64,000 nt of DNA, taken from Isoetes taiwanensis (lineage: Eukaryota; Streptophyta; Lycopodiopsida; Isoetales; Isoetaceae). The DNA lies in assembly GCA_021234155.1 (NCBI GenBank), contig JAJEKV010000035.1:11716407-11780406 (forward strand), read 5' to 3'. This document shows, piece after piece, positions 58,717 to 64,000 of the stretch. Positions within the stretch are counted from its first letter, which is position 1, and every line of letters begins with the position of its first letter. A program made the position numbers and the translations under genes. The notes under the pieces were generated by a model. It saw nothing but the letters and a program-made list of their open reading frames with translations. It had not been told where the DNA came from and searched no databases.

Positions 58717-59979
58717 ATATATTTCAAGGATGGAAAAAGGTTTATAATTTCAGCCAAAAACCTTCTTTACCCAAAAATTTTCCCAACATTGCCTCTACGT
58801 GGGGAATTTCTACAACACGGTTGAACTTCAAACTTTTAGGAACTATTTCTCAAAAGTTCTATCATAGCCTTCTCTAGGACTTCTTGTGATAGATTTCTAT
58901 CTCATGGTTTACAAGATGGGATAACTGAAATTTATAGAAAATAATCATATTTGCAAAATAATGTGAGAAAAATTAAACGCTATGAGAATAAACTTGACCC
59001 CTTTGCATTTGACTCTACCTTGTGTTTGGTAGTAGACGCTTTCTACCTTTTGCATATTTTTCCCTTATATATACACTCAGAAAAGACAGCATAGTCCTGA
59101 CGTCTAAACAAATTCTTTATCTTGGAGCTATAATAGAATTTTAAAGAAGGTATATGAGTGGACCCATTATGGTTTATCAAGGAACAACTCTACTGTTAAT
59201 AATTATATCCTTTGAAGTTTTTTGTCATTTGTAAGACAATTTGTTACCTAGTTCTATCTTGAGGACATGCAGTTATGTACTCCCTTGATCTATGCAACAT
59301 TTTCATTGTTGTATCAAGTGCAGCATCTTCACTGTTCTTGCCTCATTTCTTGTACCATTTTTCTATGAATTGAAAACTTATGCATTCATCTTATTCTTTA
59401 TATCTTGAAACAAGGAATACTCAATGTTTACAAGCGTCAATAAAAAAGTAGATGTATAAGAGGTTAATCTTTTTTATTTTTTATTTTTCAAACCATTGTA
59501 TAAAAAATATAAGCCTAATTAAGAAAAGGGAGCAACCTTTTCTGAGTTCCTCCGAGCAGCACCAAAGAGCCAGCGCCGCACCCAAAGGGGGAAGTTTGTA
59601 GCAAAGGCCACCGAAACACATTAAGAACTTTGACTTTTACAGAATTGTGGTCCTAGCAGTTTCGAGAACTGTAGTTGTAAGTGGAATTTAAAACAATGGC
59701 CAACGGCAACATGTTTGTAGAGATAGTGAGCAGATCTTATTGAGTTAATGGTATCGAATCCTGTGTAGATTCAATTGGCAGGAGTTGATGTTGTAGTTTG
59801 AAACGGTTAATCATGAGTTGAATCAGCAGAGCTTTACATCACCGAAAGAAAATAATATCTTGATAGATATGAATGTAAAGATAAAATTTTGAGAGTAGTT
59901 TGAGCTTTAGTTGCTTAGATTTTGTTCATTTAGGATTCCATGGCATAGCAAGACATCAAACTTCATGTGCAACTAGACC
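58717..59979. other. No gene recognised
   Basis: AT-rich sequence. A T-rich tract followed by AAGCCTAATTAAGAAAAGGG (59467-59530) faintly resembles the LINE 3' end at 6900-6940 and may be a 5'-truncated insertion. Confidence 0.4.
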
Positions 59980-59984
59980 AGACC

Positions 59985-60206
59985 TAAAATGGACTCTTGA
60001 CGTGGCACACTATCTCACCACCCAACCACGAGCCCTCAGCCAAGACGCAGCTGCCCCAGAGCTCTCCCCCTAGCAACTATATAGCATGCACGTCCCTTTT
60101 GTCCCCCTTTGGACCAAAACCTCCTTTGGACAAAAGCCCAAAGGTCCAAAGGCCCACATGGCCCAAAAAGGCCTAAAGCCTCTTGCCACATCCTTGGCAT
60201 AGATCA
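59985..60206 (-). repeat. 3' LTR of chromovirus copy 2
   Basis: It begins TAAAATGGACTCTTGACGTG like the copy-1 LTRs, but its right half has diverged and carries extra GGACCAAAA units. A C-rich PPT complement follows at 60207-60220. Confidence 0.9.
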
Positions 60207-60253
60207 TTCCCTCCCTCTTGACATCGCAGCAGTCCTCTACTGCAAAAGGGTGT

Positions 60254-61282
60254 TTAAATACCTTTAGCCATCCGAGCATAGTCCTTCCTTGGCCCTCGCT
60301 TAGGCCGGCGAATCGAAGCCTGTCCTTGAACTTCTTCTTGTCTCTCGGCTTCCTTTGCTCTCCGATATTCCCTAAGAATATCTGGATAAGCTTCTAAAAC
60401 ATTGCCACGCATCCATGAAGCGTCCTCCAAAGGTTTGTTAGCAAACTTTACCAAATACTATCTTGAACCACTAGTGGATTTATCCGCCAAAATTGTTTTC
60501 GGCTCTAGAACTTCGGAATCATCAATCAATTCTGGCTCACGTAACCTCCCAAGTTGAGGTAACTCCTTACCATGATAAGCCTTTAGGAATGACACATTCA
60601 CTACATCATGCATTTTCCAACCTTGAGGCAATCTTAATTGATATGCATTCTCATTGACCACTTTATTAATTTGAAATGGTCCATCGAAATGGGGTGCCGC
60701 CAACTTAAGATCCTTCTTGCGCGCATCTTTCTTAAAGTGGCCTTTATGGATCCTCATCCATACCCAATCTCCTTCTTTAGAAACCATTGGTTGCCGCAAC
60801 TTAGATAATTTATTTTCAAAAGACGCCTGAGCATCTCGAATACAAGCCCGAAGCACGTCTATAAGATCCTTATGCTCATTAACCAAATCATCAGCAGCTG
60901 GAACATCCTCATACACTCGAAAGAGTGGCAACCATACAGGCTGACCATAGACCGCCTGAAAAGGGGTCATCTTTATGGTAGACTAATAGGTATTATTATA
61001 TACAAATTCAGCAATAAGCAAATACTCTTCCCAATGACCTTGATGCTCATTGACAAACCCCCTTAAGATGGAGCAAATATCTTTATTTACCACCTTGGAT
61101 TGTCCATCAATTTCTGGGTGAAAAGCAGTGGAGAACCTTAACTCTGTTCCCAATTGCATAAACAATACCTTCCAGCATTTATTGGTAAACTTTGTATCAC
61201 GATCAGGTACATTAATCTTTTGCAACCCATGTAGCCTAAGTATCTCTTTGATAAAGAGCGTAGGCACACTATAAGCTGTCAA
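60254..61282 (-). pseudogene. Integrase and chromodomain-like part, copy 2
   Basis: Readable parts: VPDRDTKFTNK (second catalytic Asp), GQSKVVNKD in place of GQSEVVNK, so the catalytic Glu is replaced by Lys, then FDGPFQINKV and LVKFANKPLEDASWM (chromodomain-like). Stops and frame changes fall at about 60455 and 60975. The lost Glu alone would inactivate it. Confidence 0.88.
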
Positions 61283-61317
61283 CTTATGCGAACAAGGAAT
61301 AAAATGTGCGTGTTTAG

Positions 61318-62326
61318 TTAAACAATCAACAATTTTTCAAATGACAGTGTTCTTGCGAGAACTTGCAGGAAGACCAACAATAAAATCCATAGTGATCTGC
61401 TCCCACTTTGCTTCCGAAATAGGCAAGGATTTAAAGGAACACCATGCGGTTTCTTGTTCACTTTCTTTATCCGTTGACAAGTAACACAATGACGAATATG
61501 AACCAAGGCATCTCTTCGCAATCCGGGCCAAATAGAATATGGTTCAAGCTTAGCTAAAGTCGCCCCCATGCCACGATGACTAGTAGTAGGTGCATCATGG
61601 ACCTCTCTAATCCCTCGAAAACCCTTTGGGGCGGGGGTTTTTTAATCCGGGTAGTAATCCGCTTGCTGCGCTTTTGTATTGGGTCCCATAGACCGATTGG
61701 TCTCCGTGGACGATAAAAATACCTTCCTTCCTTCTAAGAATAAGTGGCTTAAAGTCACGAACAATGCATAGCTTTGGACCTTTATATAAGAACCCATTAA
61801 CGATCTTATATCCATATGCATTGCCACTTTGAGCCAATAACCAAATATCCTTATAATCATGGTCAGTGGCATACAACGGCTTCATTTCCTCAAAATGGTT
61901 GGATTGTGTTACAGAAAGAGAACAAACTGCATAACACCTATTTAAAGCATCTGCCACAACATTCTCTTTACCAGGACGATAATCCACAGAGAAATCATAT
62001 TGCTGCATAAAAGCAACCCATTTCATTTGCCTTGCCGATAATGTTTTCTGTGAAATAATGTGCCTAATGCTTTGGTGGTCAGTCAAAATATGAACCCTCA
62101 ACCCTAAAAGATAGTGCCGCCACAGTTTCAAAGCATGAATGACAGCCAGAAATTCTTTATCATAAACACTATATCTACTTTCCGTGTCAGAAAACTTCCG
62201 ACTTTCATAAGCAATAGGATGACCATCCTGCATCAAAACTGCGCCCAAAGCCATACCACTTGGATCAACACATAACAAGTAAGGTAGACCAAACTTTGGC
62301 AGACTCAGAACAGGAGGATTAACCAT
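61318..62326 (-). pseudogene. RNase H, linker and integrase zinc-finger region, copy 2
   Basis: RNase H motifs are VDPSGMALGAVLM, FSDTESRYSVYDKEFLAVI and HILTDHQSIRHI, here in one frame, unlike copy 1. The integrase HHCC finger follows, with DALVHIRHCVTCQRIKK. A 126-bp extra sequence (61611-61736) separates RNase H/linker from the finger. Confidence 0.85.
61611..61736. repeat. 126-bp insertion inside pol of copy 2
   Basis: Flanking bases (CTCTCTAA left, GAATAAGTG right) are adjacent in copy 1 near 2650. The insert begins TCCCTCGAAAACCC and ends CCTTCCTTCTAA. No coding motif. Confidence 0.8.
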
Positions 62327-62389
62327 GGCATCCTTTAAAACTTGGAAAGCGAACTGACGATTATGATTCCATTGGAAAGGAACATCTTT

Positions 62390-63263
62390 TCATAGCAACA
62401 AATGTAAATCTGAAGCTAAATGAGCAAAATTCTGTACAGACTTCCTATAATAACTGGATAAGCCCATAAAGGAACGCAATGCAACGACTGAAGTAAGTAC
62501 TGGCCAATCCACAATTGCTTGTACCTTACGGGGATCAACTTTAAGATCCTCAGCGCAAACAATATGACCCAAATATTCAATTTTCGATTGGAAAATATAC
62601 TTTTCTTAGGATTAAGAGTAATGGACTCCTCCTTAACCGACGGAAAACCTCCCGCAAATGCAAGTAATGATGTTCCTGGGACTTATTAAAAACCAATATG
62701 TCATCAAAGAAAACGACAACATAAGCGCCATGCACATCTTTAAATATTCGCCCCGTTAGCCTCGCAAAAGAAGCTGGCGCATTTATAAGTCCAAATGGCA
62801 TGACTAAAAACTCATAATGTCCAAAGGTTGTTCGAAATGCAGTCTTATGAACATCTTCAGGCGCAACCTTAAGTTGCCAATACCCTGATTTAAGATCAAG
62901 ACGGCTAAAAATTGTGGCACCTTGGAGTTGATCAAACAAATCATCCGCCCTTGGCATAGGAAATCGATTCTTTATGGTTATCTTATGCAAAGCACGGTAA
63001 TCTATACACATGCATCAGGAATGATCTTTTTTCTTAACCAACAAGACAGGAGCACCAAAAGGTGAAGAACTATGGCGAATCACTCCAGCTTGAAGTAATT
63101 CATCAAGTTGGCACTTAATCTCAACTTGTTGGCCATGCATTCTCCAATGACGAGCTTGATTAGGAAGTTCTTTCCCAGGAAGTACGTTGGGGTGGCAAAG
63201 TTTGTGGAATTTCATTTGAAAAAACATCATCATAATATTGCAAAAAGATAGTTTGACGTTCAT
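62390..63263 (-). pseudogene. Reverse transcriptase, copy 2, broken
   Basis: Motifs: FGAPVLLVKKKD, DYRALHKITIKN, FSRLDLKSGYWQL, VMPFGLINAPASF, VVFFDDILVFNKS. Frame changes near 63012 and 62575. The catalytic Asp pair is intact. Confidence 0.9.
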
Positions 63264-63469
63264 CTAATGAGATACACCAGACTTAGGCGCAAAACCACCA
63301 AATACACAAAATGAGTTTTCATTGCCAAACGCTTAAACTATACAACAGAAACTGTTGGAATTGGGAACACAATATCATCCTTCACAAACTTGAAGGTCTT
63401 TTTACCCCCTTCCAAGGATAACATAACAATTCCCGCCTTCCAATCTATAAGAGGATTGATAGCCTTATG

Positions 63470-63966
63470 TCAGGGCATGCCTAGAATAATATCCATACCT
63501 CCAAGGTCAGAAACCATGAAAGAACGTTTACAGACGTATCCCTGCAATTGAAATTCAACGTCCTTGACCATAAATGAAGAAGGCGGAGGGCCAACATTCA
63601 AGAAAGCAGAAGACAATTCTACATCACTTGATAAAGGAATAGAAATTAATTTTAGTTCCTTTACCAATTGAGCAGAAATGAAATCAAACTCACTACCCGG
63701 ATCGAATACGATATGTACTTTTTGATCTTGAATAGTAGCCCAAAATCGTAAGAGACTACTATTCTCAACAGAATCCTTATCCGATTTCTCTCGAACAGTG
63801 GCCACCTTTTTCCTTTCCCATCTCCTCGAACAGAAGCTACTTTCTTACTTTTGTCCTCTTTCTTAGTCCCAGACTTAAGAATAGGTGTAGCTTCCTTTCT
63901 TTCCCTTTTTTTCTTCTCAAGATAAGTAGGACATTCATAAAACTTATGGTCTTGAATAACAAACAC
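63470..63966 (-). pseudogene. Protease and end of gag, copy 2
   Basis: Protease shows VFDPGSEFDFIS and DIILGMP. Upstream the gag knuckle has decayed (DHKFYECPTYLEKKK retained). A frame change lies near 63800. Confidence 0.85.
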
Positions 63967-64000
63967 ACTTATTCTCCCGCATTAGCCGCTTCTTGCATGC

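Larger units (their letters stand above)
59985..64000 (-). mobile_element. Ty3/gypsy chromovirus-type element, copy 2, truncated by window end
   Basis: This is a minus-strand relative of 1050-6029. Its 3' LTR is at 59985-60206. It continues through integrase, RNase H, RT, protease and gag up to the window end. A 126-bp sequence absent from copy 1 interrupts pol at 61611-61736. Frameshifts lie at positions different from those of copy 1. Confidence 0.93.

Noticed and set aside
1-64000. CRISPR arrays, bacterial operons or organelle genes
   Set aside because: No regularly spaced identical repeats with unique spacers, and no plastid or mitochondrial gene sequences noticed; introns and plant transposons show nuclear plant DNA.

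Overview
The window reads as nuclear DNA of a land plant with a large, repeat-dominated genome. I see Ty3/gypsy chromoviruses primed by initiator tRNA-Met, L1-type LINEs, a Helitron with plant-type ends, a TRIM element, tRNA-derived SINE-like units and only two convincing host-type genes. The degraded DUF7869-like gene (motif GHTHEDVDALFG) and the LINE C-terminal style fit a fern or another non-flowering lineage better than a typical angiosperm; this is inference and the species is not identified.

Left third (1-17432). A minus-strand chromovirus (1050-6029) keeps both short LTRs, PBS, PPT and a 5-bp TSD (TTGTC), but its gag-pol is frameshifted. It is followed by a roughly 8-kb minus-strand L1-like LINE (6880-14829) with a 26-T tail, a 3' stem-loop, a long ORF1, a nearly complete ORF2 and a probable 9-bp TSD. 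Two fragments of another LINE type follow, one on each strand (about 15165-15965 and 16065-17432).

Middle (17438-42522). This is one 25-kb LTR element on the minus strand: 1.6-kb LTRs with TG...CA ends, a PBS inside the right LTR, a PPT inside the left LTR, and a matching 5-bp TSD (TATCC). I find no gag-pol in its interior. It hosts a 3.2-kb Helitron (23980-27188) carrying a two-exon fragment of presequence protease, a 28-bp minisatellite, SINE-like units, a block of unidentified decayed genes, and a decayed DUF7869-like gene whose conserved acidic residues resemble a DDE triad.

Right third (42528-64000). In order: an inverted duplication containing two 300-bp foldback MITEs; a BTB/POZ gene (46381-47130); a complete 473-bp TRIM (48101-48573, TSD CCTGT); a 113-bp hairpin with 41-bp arms; several local duplications; a two-exon small thaumatin-like protein gene with TATA box and signal peptide (53551-54220); a 2-kb tandem duplication holding pentameric TTCnnGAAnn arrays that match heat-shock-element syntax; and a second truncated member of the first chromovirus family (59985 to the window end).

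The likely functional host genes are the BTB protein and the thaumatin-like protein. Nearly everything else is transposable-element sequence at different stages of decay, with clear nesting.
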